Shown: piece after piece, positions 5,170-12,889 of the stretch
Position numbering within the stretch: the first letter of the stretch is position 1
How the letters are laid out: each line of letters starts with the position of its first letter
IMG/VR virus record: IMGVR_UViG_3300017728_000154
Span: 1-20,003 of that record
Direction: 5' to 3' (one strand)
Origin: a virus
DNA length: 20,003 nucleotides
Notes under the pieces: generated by a model
What the model was told of the DNA's origin: nothing
What the model saw: only the letters and a program-made list of their open reading frames with translations
The model's database searches: none
Position numbers and translations under genes: made by a program

Positions 5170-7947
5170 TTACGGTGTGTAAGTTGTTGAGTTAATCAAT
5201 GCACGAATAGACCAGTTAAAACTATCCCCAATAACTCCAACCCTTACTAAATTGCTGGTAGGTTGGATGTTAGGATTAACTGAACTTGTACCACCATTTT
5301 GATCAACTAATGTGTAGTCAGTATTTGCCATGAGAGTTGCATTACCACCAACGTTTGTGTAGACACCACCAAATCTTTTATTCCTAGCTTGTGTGCCATC
5401 CGTTTTAAATCCTATACACGTGACATCAACGTTGCTAATTGTTTCAGGTAGCAATGCAAAAGACAAAGGATATACTCTTGTTCCTGTTTGTGTCTGAATT
5501 CCAAAAGTAAAATCAGCTTCTAAACGTGCAAATTGAACGTTTGCGTTTCTTTGAATAATCTGTGTTCCTACAGGCAGGGGTTCAATAAAAGTGATGTTAT
5601 TTAGAATCAATTCATCCCACGATCCCGTACCTCCACCACCGGATGACTGCTCTACCCTAAGTAGGCTTACGGTAGGCGTACCACTTGGTATGTTGATGTT
5701 AATTAAAACATTTTCAATTTTAACGTATTCAAGGTCGATGTCACTCTGGCTTAAATACAGAAAATTATAATTTCCATTACTTGAAGTGCGTATTTTCAAA
5801 TTTGAACCACTGAAATCATAAGATGCTTTAGTACCACGAGGAGTAACTTGCTCTGCAACTCTGATTCCTGCGTAATTGCCAGTAATGTTTAGGGGGTCAG
5901 AGATGATAGCTTGCACTTTACATGAACTAAATCCACCTTTAATGTATACGCCTTTATCAGCTCCATTCTGATTGTAAATCTTAAATGTACCAGAAAACTT
6001 AGAGTTATCGCTATCTTGCCCATTCATGATGACAGCTTCTTTGTTGCAGCCGGTGATAGTGACGTTATCTCCTACTGTGACTTGATATGGAACATTGATA
6101 GCGATGCCAGTGCATCCTAAATCAACATCAGTTCCATTGTTGTTGTACGTGTATCTATCAAAGATAATTCTGACATCATCAATAGAAGCATAGCCACCGG
6201 GAACGCTGGTACCGCTGGTTGCTCTTGGGTCAAGACCTTTGATGCAAATAGTGCCTTCGGTTGTTCCACAGTTGACTGCTGTAATACCATTAACAACAGT
6301 GTACTTACCTTTGCAATAAATAAACTCGCAGTCTAGCTGGACTCCAGTTACATCTTTGCCAATGATGTTGTGGAATTGAACTGAATTTCCCATGATGCGA
6401 ATGCCACTGCATTCCACATTGTTGTTACCAGAATCACTGGTTAAGTTTCTGTTGACGACTGTATCAATATTAATGTCATGACAAATGACATTACCAAGCA
6501 AGTCGTAGATGGGATCGTCAAACTCTTGCCCATCCATAACACAACTAATAGCTGCTACTAATCTTCCTGACCCGTGAATTTTTTTATAAAATCCATGAGC
6601 TATCTCTAAATCGCTATAAACACAATGAAGGTGAATAGGGTTCACACATTCCTCAGCAGAGCTGTAGATCCATGATGGACCAGCAACACTACTCGTAACA
6701 TCAACAGCTAAATCGGATGTATCACTACCTGAGCGAATACCGCAACGACATTGATAGAAGATGACACCACGATCTATCTGAATGTATTTAATCGTTGAAC
6801 CAACTGGAAAGTAAATTGCTGATGTTGTGTAGTTAGTTACCTGTCCCTCTCTATCTGTCGAATCTTCAAAACCTTGAAAAGTTAAATGCCCAGAGATGCA
6901 AACGCTGTTAGTTACCGAAAAGCCAGGGCCATTAAATCCTATAATGACAGCATCATTGCCTGTCAGTCTTAAGTCAACTGCATTAATAGTTGATGTGATT
7001 TTGTACGTGCCTTGAGGCAGTAGTAAACTCTCGCCTGAGCTAACAGCTGCTTGAATGGCAACCGTGTCGTCAGCTACGCCATCACCTACAGCACCAAAGT
7101 CTTTAACGCTGACATACTGCTCTAATCTTTCTTGTACTGTCTGTTCTTCTCCGCCAGGGTAAGTATATTTTAAATCTGAACTATCAGCGTTAGCATCCCA
7201 CTTTTCGCCATCCCATACATAAACGATATCGTTTGGACCGGTGTAAGTATCATCAACTGAAGGTCCTACTGGAAAATCTAAAGTATTTGTAGCTGTAGGA
7301 TCTTTAAAAGCTGATGCAGGAGTTGCAGCCACCCATTGTGCACTGTTGCCATCCTCATAATAAATATACAGTCTTCCATATAAGCTGCTCCACCATAGAT
7401 CACAGGGGTTGGAATTAGAAGTTGAAGGAGCATTATCACTAATCGTTACGTTTGCATCTCCGTCGCCACCGCCAACTGCTGGTACTGCAATAACCCATTG
7501 TGAAGTATTTGGATCTTCATACCAAACGTATAATGTTCCGTCTTCTGTGTTCCACCATAGATATCCATTTGTCCTTTCATTTACCGGAACATTTGTATCA
7601 ATCTCAGTCAACGTGCCGACGTAAATTTTAGCCGAATTTTCTTCGCCACCAATTTCTACCCATTCTGAACCATCCCAATAAACGAGAGAGTTTAATGTTG
7701 TATCAAAGAAGATATCACCAATTTTGTTTCCAGTTGATGGTGGAATTGGACCACTAGGTGTATCACCAGAGTTGACATTACCTTTACCAGCAATACGAAT
7801 GATATTATTTGTATTATCTTTTACAAAAATAGCTGGATCGCCATTGTTATAGTTAACGGCAAGTTCGCCGTATTCCATCTGAGCAGCGCTTGGTTCTTTT
7901 GCTGCACCTGACTCAAGAACGTTACTACGCTTTACTTGTAATTTCAT
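5170..7947 (-). CDS. Large tail fibre/spike with WW-type repeats and beta-helix
   Basis: A 925-residue protein. Residues 1-55 (MKLQVKRSNVLESGAAKEPS and so on) resemble a virion-anchoring N-terminus. Residues 76-100, 128-156 and 183-211 are related repeats of the form (L/F)WW-x-GxLYVWYEDxxxxQWV, seen in tail-fibre proteins of cyanophages as I recall them. Residues 224-300 carry the adaptor shared with the shorter spike, leading into a canonical DFGAVGDGVADDTVAIQAA pectate-lyase-3 start at 284-301. A long beta-helix follows to about 780, then a C-terminal beta domain. Likely a host-recognition spike onto which the shorter paralogue may also dock. Promoter TATTAT lies 24 nt upstream. Confidence 0.85.
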   Translation of the reverse strand: MKLQVKRSNVLESGAAKEPSAAQMEYGELAVNYNNGDPAIFVKDNTNNIIRIAGKGNVNSGDTPSGPIPPSTGNKIGDIFFDTTLNSLVYWDGSEWVEIGGEENSAKIYVGTLTEIDTNVPVNERTNGYLWWNTEDGTLYVWYEDPNTSQWVIAVPAVGGGDGDANVTISDNAPSTSNSNPCDLWWSSLYGRLYIYYEDGNSAQWVAATPASAFKDPTATNTLDFPVGPSVDDTYTGPNDIVYVWDGEKWDANADSSDLKYTYPGGEEQTVQERLEQYVSVKDFGAVGDGVADDTVAIQAAVSSGESLLLPQGTYKITSTINAVDLRLTGNDAVIIGFNGPGFSVTNSVCISGHLTFQGFEDSTDREGQVTNYTTSAIYFPVGSTIKYIQIDRGVIFYQCRCGIRSGSDTSDLAVDVTSSVAGPSWIYSSAEECVNPIHLHCVYSDLEIAHGFYKKIHGSGRLVAAISCVMDGQEFDDPIYDLLGNVICHDINIDTVVNRNLTSDSGNNNVECSGIRIMGNSVQFHNIIGKDVTGVQLDCEFIYCKGKYTVVNGITAVNCGTTEGTICIKGLDPRATSGTSVPGGYASIDDVRIIFDRYTYNNNGTDVDLGCTGIAINVPYQVTVGDNVTITGCNKEAVIMNGQDSDNSKFSGTFKIYNQNGADKGVYIKGGFSSCKVQAIISDPLNITGNYAGIRVAEQVTPRGTKASYDFSGSNLKIRTSSNGNYNFLYLSQSDIDLEYVKIENVLININIPSGTPTVSLLRVEQSSGGGGTGSWDELILNNITFIEPLPVGTQIIQRNANVQFARLEADFTFGIQTQTGTRVYPLSFALLPETISNVDVTCIGFKTDGTQARNKRFGGVYTNVGGNATLMANTDYTLVDQNGGTSSVNPNIQPTSNLVRVGVIGDSFNWSIRALINSTTYTP

Positions 7948-7962
7948 CTACTAAAAAGCTAT

Positions 7963-8054
7963 TTAACTGGGATAATAATCCTCAATTAATTCTAACGAAT
8001 TAGTATGTTCTGCCATCAATTACTGAAGATGCAATCCATTCCTGGTTTAGCCAT
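7963..8054 (-). other. Two possible overlapping micro-ORFs (12 and 17 codons)
   Basis: Downstream of the 77-aa gene, an ATG at 8054 preceded by GGGAG opens a 12-codon frame (MAKPGMDCIFSN). Its stop overlaps the ATG at 8016 (TGATG) of a 17-codon frame (MAEHTNSLELIEDYYPS) ending at 7963. The chained overlap looks like phage gene packing, but both frames are too short to trust. Another frame reads VNLWLNQEWIASSVIDGRTY without a start codon and could be the remnant of a fibre C-terminus. Confidence 0.25.
7972..7977 (-). promoter_or_regulatory. Probable -10 element, TATTAT, of fibre gene
   Basis: TATTAT ends 24 nt before the ATG at 7947. It departs from TANAATAG but keeps the spacing. Confidence 0.4.
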
Positions 8055-8058
8055 AAAT

Positions 8059-8292
8059 TTACTCCCTCGATATTTCTATTTTATCGGATATAAGATTTGG
8101 ATATCCTTCTTGAACTATAAGTTGTTTGACTGCAATCTCAAGCAAGTGTTGATACTGAGTAAATAATCGAGTTACATTAATGAGTTGTTTGCGAAGTTCG
8201 TCAATGTTATCGCATTGATTAATTTCGTCATTGACCATACGAAGCCGGAGCTCTTTCTCCATACTGATTTTAAAGTCTTCTTCATTAAACAT
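8059..8292 (-). CDS. 77-aa helical protein with NblA-like pattern
   Basis: A 77-residue, all-helical, charged protein. The stretch FKISMEKELRLR followed about 20 residues later by LINVTRLFTQYQHLLEIAVK resembles NblA (LSLEQEFKLR, then a helix ending in NLYKHLIK), the small adaptor that triggers phycobilisome breakdown and that is known from some freshwater cyanophages. The match is by eye, weak, and the protein is longer than the roughly 60 residues usual for NblA, so this is a hypothesis. It could equally be an unrelated phage or cyanobacterial coiled-coil protein. Start: AAGGAG lies 7 nt before the ATG. The gene follows the holin-like gene by 4 nt in the same unit. Confidence 0.7.
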   Translation of the reverse strand: MFNEEDFKISMEKELRLRMVNDEINQCDNIDELRKQLINVTRLFTQYQHLLEIAVKQLIVQEGYPNLISDKIEISRE

Positions 8293-8296
8293 GATG

Positions 8297-8506
8297 TTAC
8301 TCCTTTTTAGATAATGCAGAACCAGTCATTAATGCCAATACTGTTGCGATCATGACGTTAAAAGTTTCCTCGTATATTTCACCTATCTTAGGACAACTAT
8401 CTACTCCGCCGTTGTTTGCACAATAATAAAGTCCCATGCCAAATACACTGGCTTGGAATGTAAATATCCCAGCGAGCATATATAGTAGGAATTTATCTTT
8501 AGCCAT
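8297..8506 (-). CDS. Holin-like small membrane protein
   Basis: A 69-residue protein with two hydrophobic segments, about residues 6-28 (FLLYMLAGIFTFQASVFGMG) and 48-64 (FNVMIATVLALMTGSAL), separated by a short polar loop with Cys residues, and a charged C-terminus (SKKE). Size and layout fit a class II-like holin that opens the cell membrane for lysis, but any small two-pass membrane protein would look the same. It is the first gene of a unit with a TAAAATAG promoter 24 nt upstream and a terminator just before that promoter. The leader has no Shine-Dalgarno. Confidence 0.65.
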   Translation of the reverse strand: MAKDKFLLYMLAGIFTFQASVFGMGLYYCANNGGVDSCPKIGEIYEETFNVMIATVLALMTGSALSKKE

Positions 8507-8530
8507 CTAACTACAACTAGTTATATTACT

Positions 8531-8536
8531 ATTTTA
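8531..8536 (-). promoter_or_regulatory. -10-only phage promoter, TAAAATAG
   Basis: The hexamer ends exactly 24 nt before the ATG at 8506 and sits 7 nt downstream of the T-tract of the preceding terminator. Confidence 0.65.
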
Positions 8537-8543
8537 TTGCATT

Positions 8544-8570
8544 AAAAAAGCCCCTCCGAGTAGGAGAGGC
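8544..8570 (-). terminator. Rho-independent terminator after the 597-aa gene
   Basis: On the minus strand, an 8-bp stem (GCCTCTCC / GGAGGGGC, one mismatch) with a 5-nt loop is followed directly by six T. It ends the unit that starts at 11893. The 8571-8621 gap otherwise holds nothing I can identify. Confidence 0.85.
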
Positions 8571-8621
8571 CGTGCTTGTTAGGCAGAGGTTATCAACCTT
8601 CAGCTTCCAATATTGTATCTA

Positions 8622-10415
8622 TTAGAAGTTACTATTCAAAATAACGAAAGCTGTTTCTACTTCGTCTAAATTCAGTCCTTGTGCTAATGCAAATACAACT
8701 TCTAGTGTCGTTATTCCCCCACGTTTATATGACGCTATAAATTCGTCCCCTACTTCTGCAACGTCTTTCTCAAGTTTGGATTCAAATGCTTCACGTGCAT
8801 CAACTGTTGGATACGTGTTAGGTTCTTTTACTTTCAAGTTTTCAATAAACATTGCAGCAATTGAATGCTTACACATCTTAAAAGACATGCGATGTTCTCT
8901 TGATTCCCAACTTTCAATTCGACCAGCAGCAGTGCTCAGACCAATCTGATCAAATTCACTTTTACCTTTTACTGTTGGTAAAGGATACTTACGTTGCCTA
9001 TTAATTTTTCTTGTATCTTCATCTTGTGTATCTTGCGGAGCCCTTAACATTGACTGTGAGTGATTAGGACAGCTACATGTGTAGATAGTGGCTGGTGCAA
9101 GCGTATTACCTGTTGTAAATATTTCATCCATCCATGGGTCTACGTCTGTATCAAGACGCATCCATAGTTTGTCATTAACACTTCCTGCCTTGTGATAATA
9201 GGTCTGCCCATCATCGTAATCATCAATCTCTAGTTTTGTAAAACTATAGTCTGTAAAAATCAATGTATTATTAGTGACTGGCTTGTATAGCTTTAGTTCA
9301 CTAATAAATGGCACTGACCTTAATAGTATTTTCCCTCCTCTCCGTTCAATACCTTGAATTACAAATGGCATGACAGAGTAAGAAATAATGTCTATATTTT
9401 CTGTTGCTAGCTCACCAGTTAAATACTGCTGTCCATAGAATCTTTGATAGATGTCTTTCTTGTAGATATAGGTTCCAGAGATTGTATAGCCTCCATTGCT
9501 GTCACTGAGGATAGGCGTCAGTGTTGAGATGTCATAGATTGATGGTGGAAACGTGGTGTCATTATCTAAGATTTGTATTTCACCTACACCTTTATCAACT
9601 AGTTCAATACTCCAATAGTTCGTGTAATCTGTTACGTCAAATGTAGAAGGACTTGTGACTGGCCTTTCAACAAAAAATTCTGGAATATATACAACCTTGC
9701 CAACTAATTCCTGTTCATTACCGTTTCGCTCTTGCAACCATTTCGTACTATCCAGTGCAGTCTCATCTACTTCAGCAATGACTTCTGTTAAATCTTCTGG
9801 CCAACTTTTGCCAATAAACAGGGCAGGGCGTTCATCTTGGTCCAATATAAAATCTAAGTTTGCTTCTGTTTCTCCATCTGTAATTCGTTCACCAATCATT
9901 TGAAAAAGCAAGCGTGACTGAGCTCCTGAAGTTCCTCTTGCCCATATCTCACGATTAGCTTTCTGCCTTGGATATTTAATTGGGTCATTTAATACTTGAG
10001 TGATGACACCTAGGTCTGGATTAGACACCGTCGTTCGTTTCATCACATAGTGATTATTACTATCTGCATTCTTTGTTGCAAATTTATAGCCATCAAATAC
10101 TACATCAACTTCATACTCAGTCCCTTGATATAGCTTTGATTTTATCTGACTATCTTCGTATGTCTGTGTAATAGGGTCATATGTTTTTAATCGATACCAT
10201 GCACCCTTGTTGTAATACTCGAAGCCACGCCTCCATTTCACCCAGTCACTAGCTAGGTCATACTGCTCGATAACTGTACGATTAACAGACGAACCATAAC
10301 GCCGGTCACTGGGGTATAAGCCGACAGCACCTACACCTTTACCTTTGTTGATGTTTTTTGACGGTTTAAAAGCTAGCGACTTAGCATTACCAAAACCGTT
10401 TTGCTTTCTAGGCAC
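8622..10415 (-). CDS. 597-aa probable virion protein with SWIM-like CxC...CxH motif
   Basis: I place the start at a GTG that overlaps the upstream stop as TAGTG, with AAGGTGG about 10 nt before it; the longer frame to 10487 would overlap the previous gene by 73 nt. Residues 1-440 are beta-rich with many Tyr, Trp and Asp and look like a virion structural domain. Residues 447-517 carry C447-x-C449, H452, then C515-x-H517, the CxC...CxH layout of SWIM zinc fingers, within a basic linker (RKINRQRK). The C-terminal 80 residues are helical and acidic. The protein may bind zinc and DNA or protein at a head or tail vertex. Last gene of its unit, followed by a terminator. Confidence 0.75.
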   Translation of the reverse strand: MPRKQNGFGNAKSLAFKPSKNINKGKGVGAVGLYPSDRRYGSSVNRTVIEQYDLASDWVKWRRGFEYYNKGAWYRLKTYDPITQTYEDSQIKSKLYQGTEYEVDVVFDGYKFATKNADSNNHYVMKRTTVSNPDLGVITQVLNDPIKYPRQKANREIWARGTSGAQSRLLFQMIGERITDGETEANLDFILDQDERPALFIGKSWPEDLTEVIAEVDETALDSTKWLQERNGNEQELVGKVVYIPEFFVERPVTSPSTFDVTDYTNYWSIELVDKGVGEIQILDNDTTFPPSIYDISTLTPILSDSNGGYTISGTYIYKKDIYQRFYGQQYLTGELATENIDIISYSVMPFVIQGIERRGGKILLRSVPFISELKLYKPVTNNTLIFTDYSFTKLEIDDYDDGQTYYHKAGSVNDKLWMRLDTDVDPWMDEIFTTGNTLAPATIYTCSCPNHSQSMLRAPQDTQDEDTRKINRQRKYPLPTVKGKSEFDQIGLSTAAGRIESWESREHRMSFKMCKHSIAAMFIENLKVKEPNTYPTVDAREAFESKLEKDVAEVGDEFIASYKRGGITTLEVVFALAQGLNLDEVETAFVILNSNF

Positions 10416-10882
10416 TAATACCAGCCACCTTGGCAACCTAGCAGAGGACCATCTGTCGCAATCGCTGTTGACTGACGTGCAGCCCATAGTGCTTTTCCTT
10501 TTGGAATATATAAAGCACGGAACTGTGATTCATTACCTGTTTGTGGCATTGGTGCTAGTACCTTGGGCATACTATCCCAACTTGTCACTTCACCTATTGT
10601 TGTTGCAGATTCAAACTGGCCGATCAATACACCTTCGTTTGGACGAAGATAATCAGATGATGAACTTATGTATAAGTTAATTGTAGATTCTGAAGTACCA
10701 CGTGCAATGCTATAAATATCTTCAATAATTGCACCGTCTGACGATGTTGCATCAACAATCAATAGTGCTGTGTTTGTTCCAGCGACATCGATTGCACTTA
10801 CAGCTGCTGTGTCTAGATTGACAACATAATGTAATACTCTATCAACCAGAAGTGGTTGCTTGTTAGTAGAAGTAGCGGCCAT
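10415..10882 (-). CDS. 155-aa beta-rich probable virion protein
   Basis: A 155-residue protein starting MAATSTNKQPLLVDRVLHYV. Alternating hydrophobic strands (ALLIVDA, TINLYISS, GVLIGQF) and few charged residues suggest an all-beta virion or tail component. The start lies 2 nt after the preceding stop codon plus a short AAGGG-like site. Its stop overlaps the GTG of the 597-aa gene, so the two are likely made together. I do not recognise the family; a tail adaptor or decoration role is only a guess from context. Confidence 0.7.
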   Translation of the reverse strand: MAATSTNKQPLLVDRVLHYVVNLDTAAVSAIDVAGTNTALLIVDATSSDGAIIEDIYSIARGTSESTINLYISSSSDYLRPNEGVLIGQFESATTIGEVTSWDSMPKVLAPMPQTGNESQFRALYIPKGKALWAARQSTAIATDGPLLGCQGGWY

Positions 10883-10884
10883 TT

Positions 10885-11460
10885 CTATTTACCCTTTTTC
10901 TTGATTTTAGTAGGTGTTGAACCTGGAGTCATAGGACCCATTGAATTTTGCGGTGACATTCCACCAGCCGCTTGTTCAGCACTTTGCATTCCTTGCATCA
11001 TTGGTGGACCTGAGCTACCAGGAAAGGCACCAGGAAATGCTCCAGGGGCTGGCTGAGCAGGCATACCTGTCATTCCCATTGGACCTGGGTTCAGTCCATA
11101 CTTCTGTGCTTCTCCAGCTAAGCGACCAGATTCCATACCATCAGGTGCCATTGATACACCTGAAGTATCAGGCTGCTTCTGCATATTGAAGGGCTGTGCA
11201 TTCAAGCGTTGTCCCATTGGGAAGTTCTGTTGTAATCCTGATGGTCCTACATTAATTGGATTAAGAATTGCACTTCCCATTTGTTGATAGTTTTGTGCGT
11301 AATCATTGTATACACTTCTTCCGTTAATTGGCTCACCAGATGATTGAACTACTGGGTCAGGAGCATTAGTCTGTGGTCCACCTGGAACTACTGAATTTTG
11401 TTTTGCAATCTTGAATCGCATTGGATCAAGCATTCGTGCATTCTGTTCTTTCTTATTCAT
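10885..11460 (-). CDS. 191-aa Met/Gly/Pro/Gln-rich low-complexity protein
   Basis: A 191-residue protein of biased composition, with repeated GMxGMPAQPAPGAFPGAFPG-type stretches in its second half and a basic end (KIKKKGK). It is likely disordered. It starts 1 nt after the upstream stop, with GGGAGG 6 nt before the ATG. Such proteins in phage head-to-tail gene runs can be minor virion or assembly proteins, but no family is recognised. The Met-rich repeats are unusual. Confidence 0.65.
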   Translation of the reverse strand: MNKKEQNARMLDPMRFKIAKQNSVVPGGPQTNAPDPVVQSSGEPINGRSVYNDYAQNYQQMGSAILNPINVGPSGLQQNFPMGQRLNAQPFNMQKQPDTSGVSMAPDGMESGRLAGEAQKYGLNPGPMGMTGMPAQPAPGAFPGAFPGSSGPPMMQGMQSAEQAAGGMSPQNSMGPMTPGSTPTKIKKKGK

Positions 11461-11461
11461 C

Positions 11462-11893
11462 TCAAACCTCCCGGTTACGATTGTTTAGTCCAGGGAAACC
11501 TTGACCGCCTTTAGCCATCATTGTTAGACGGCGTTCTAGTGCATCTGTTTCCATTGTTTCTGGATCTTGCTGTGGAACGTTAGTGCTTGATACTTCTGTA
11601 TCTACACTTCCTGTTTGATTAGGCAAGTCTGCCATGGGACGATTACCTGGAGCATCAGTCTGTTGAAAGTTACTTTTTTCACCTTGCAGCACTGAGTTTG
11701 GCATTAAGTTTGCATTGGCATACTTGGTACTACGTGTATTAGCAATTGCTGAACCAGCACCTTCATCCATTACAGATTGAACACCTTGGATATAAGAGTT
11801 CTGACCTGACTGTGCAACAGCAGCACGTTTCTTACCTTCGTAGTCATCACTACGCATTTTATGGGAGGTCCATCCTCCTGCTACTGGATTCAT
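11462..11893 (-). CDS. 143-aa polar, probably disordered virion-associated protein
   Basis: A 143-residue protein starting MNPVAGGWTSHKMRSDDYEGKKRAA, rich in Gln, Asn, Ser and Thr, with a helical acidic region (DPETMETDALERRLTMMAK) near the C-terminus. It has similar composition to the next gene, with which it is tightly coupled. It starts a transcription unit (promoter TAGAATAG 26 nt upstream) that runs through the 191-, 155- and 597-aa genes to the terminator near 8550. Function unknown. Confidence 0.65.
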   Translation of the reverse strand: MNPVAGGWTSHKMRSDDYEGKKRAAVAQSGQNSYIQGVQSVMDEGAGSAIANTRSTKYANANLMPNSVLQGEKSNFQQTDAPGNRPMADLPNQTGSVDTEVSSTNVPQQDPETMETDALERRLTMMAKGGQGFPGLNNRNREV

Positions 11894-11919
11894 AATTTAA
11901 CAGTGCTATTCCTATGCCT

Positions 11920-11925
11920 ATTCTA
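11920..11925 (-). promoter_or_regulatory. -10-only phage promoter, TAGAATAG
   Basis: The hexamer ends 26 nt before the ATG at 11893 and follows the stop codon of the connector-like gene by a few bases. Confidence 0.6.
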
Positions 11926-11928
11926 CAC

Positions 11929-12426
11929 TTAACGCCACATCGTACGAAGCAACATTCGTGAGCCTACGCTTGTATCTGCTGGACCGGGAACTGACATAAT
12001 GAATTCACTACCTGCTCGTTCGAATGCGTAGCGACGCACTTCAGGACGCCTATAGTTTGGTACATACAAAGTCTCTGCTAAACGGTCTACTTCACGTAAA
12101 TAAATCTCACGAAAGTATTCATCACCTTTCAGTGGATCAGAAGTGTTAATCGTTCGTTGAACATCACCACTGATGATCTCTTGACGTGACGGGTTCAAGA
12201 CACGGCTACCGTCTGAATCAAAGTAATCATCAGGAATTGCAGCACTTGCTCTCCATGCAATATCACAACGCTTGATGTGATACACAATTTCGTTATACCA
12301 AAGCTCATCTGGAACTAATGACATCGCTTCTTCTAAGCGTGCACGGTCTCCAGCAGGTATTTGTGCACCTGCATTAAAGCCAAGGTGATAGCGAACTTTA
12401 GACTTTAGATACTCGTCTAACTGCAT
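11929..12426 (-). CDS. 165-aa helical protein, possible head-tail connector
   Basis: A 165-residue protein that is mainly helical: MQLDEYLKSKVRYHLGF, then RARLEEAMSLVPDELWYNEIVYHIKRCD, ending in a basic SRMLLRTMWR. Size, helical bundle character and position downstream of the capsid genes fit a neck or head-tail completion protein, but this is inference from context and not a recognised family hit. It is coupled to the glycine-zipper gene, whose stop lies 1 nt before its ATG. Confidence 0.7.
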   Translation of the reverse strand: MQLDEYLKSKVRYHLGFNAGAQIPAGDRARLEEAMSLVPDELWYNEIVYHIKRCDIAWRASAAIPDDYFDSDGSRVLNPSRQEIISGDVQRTINTSDPLKGDEYFREIYLREVDRLAETLYVPNYRRPEVRRYAFERAGSEFIMSVPGPADTSVGSRMLLRTMWR

Positions 12427-12427
12427 T

Positions 12428-12805
12428 TCACATACCTGGATTGTTATAGATATCTTTCAGTACGGACTGCAGTTGCTGACGGTCCATAGGATTAAGCGTA
12501 CCTTGTGCTTGCATCTTGGCAAGCATATTTGCTGCAGGTGACTCGTTAATCATCATTTGTCGTGCGCCCATACCTAGGCCACCACCAAGGATTGCTCCAA
12601 CTAGTCCGCCTGCCATACGGAAGCCTGGACGCATACTTGGTTTTGCTCCAAGCATGTTGCCAATGTTGTGAGGAACTGAACCAGCAACAGCGCCAAGAGT
12701 TCCACCAATTGCTGCACCGCCACCCATAGCAACTGCTGGATCAGGACGCTTCTCTGCGTCCGCCATCGCCTTTGCCAAAAGAATATCTTCAATGCTACTA
12801 GCCAT
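12428..12805 (-). CDS. 125-aa glycine-zipper protein
   Basis: A 125-residue protein with a central Gly/Ala-rich hydrophobic region (about residues 27-85) in two blocks: GGGAAIGGTLGAVAGS and GGLVGAILGGGLGMGA. These are glycine-zipper patterns typical of segments that insert into or pack within membranes. The ends are polar and helical. In a virion gene run this suggests an ejected protein that reaches the host envelope at infection, or an internal head protein; both are inference. A TAAACT element lies 24 nt upstream of the ATG. Confidence 0.65.
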   Translation of the reverse strand: MASSIEDILLAKAMADAEKRPDPAVAMGGGAAIGGTLGAVAGSVPHNIGNMLGAKPSMRPGFRMAGGLVGAILGGGLGMGARQMMINESPAANMLAKMQAQGTLNPMDRQQLQSVLKDIYNNPGM

Positions 12806-12829
12806 TGTTACGACACTAATACTATTAAT

Positions 12830-12835
12830 AGTTTA
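12830..12835 (-). promoter_or_regulatory. Probable -10 element, TAAACT
   Basis: The hexamer ends 24 nt before the ATG at 12805. It differs from TANAAT at one position and lacks the following AG. Confidence 0.4.
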
Positions 12836-12889
12836 ACTAATCTTTGACCAGCGCTTTTTAGCAGCGTAAACGTAGCAGTAGTGCTTCAC
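12833..12889 (-). CDS. Possible 18-aa micro-protein
   Basis: A GTG overlapping the stop of the HhH gene (GTGA) opens an 18-codon frame (MKHYCYVYAAKKRWSKIS) whose stop lies within the next -10 element. The overlap and aromatic/basic composition are suggestive, but the frame is short enough to be chance. The rest of this 80-nt gap shows nothing else. Confidence 0.25.
   Translation of the reverse strand: MKHYCYVYAAKKRWSKIS

Noticed and set aside
10416-10487. Upstream extension of the 597-aa gene to 10487
   Set aside because: It overlaps the preceding gene by 73 nt, whereas the GTG at 10415 overlaps the stop as TAGTG with a Shine-Dalgarno-like AAGGTGG.
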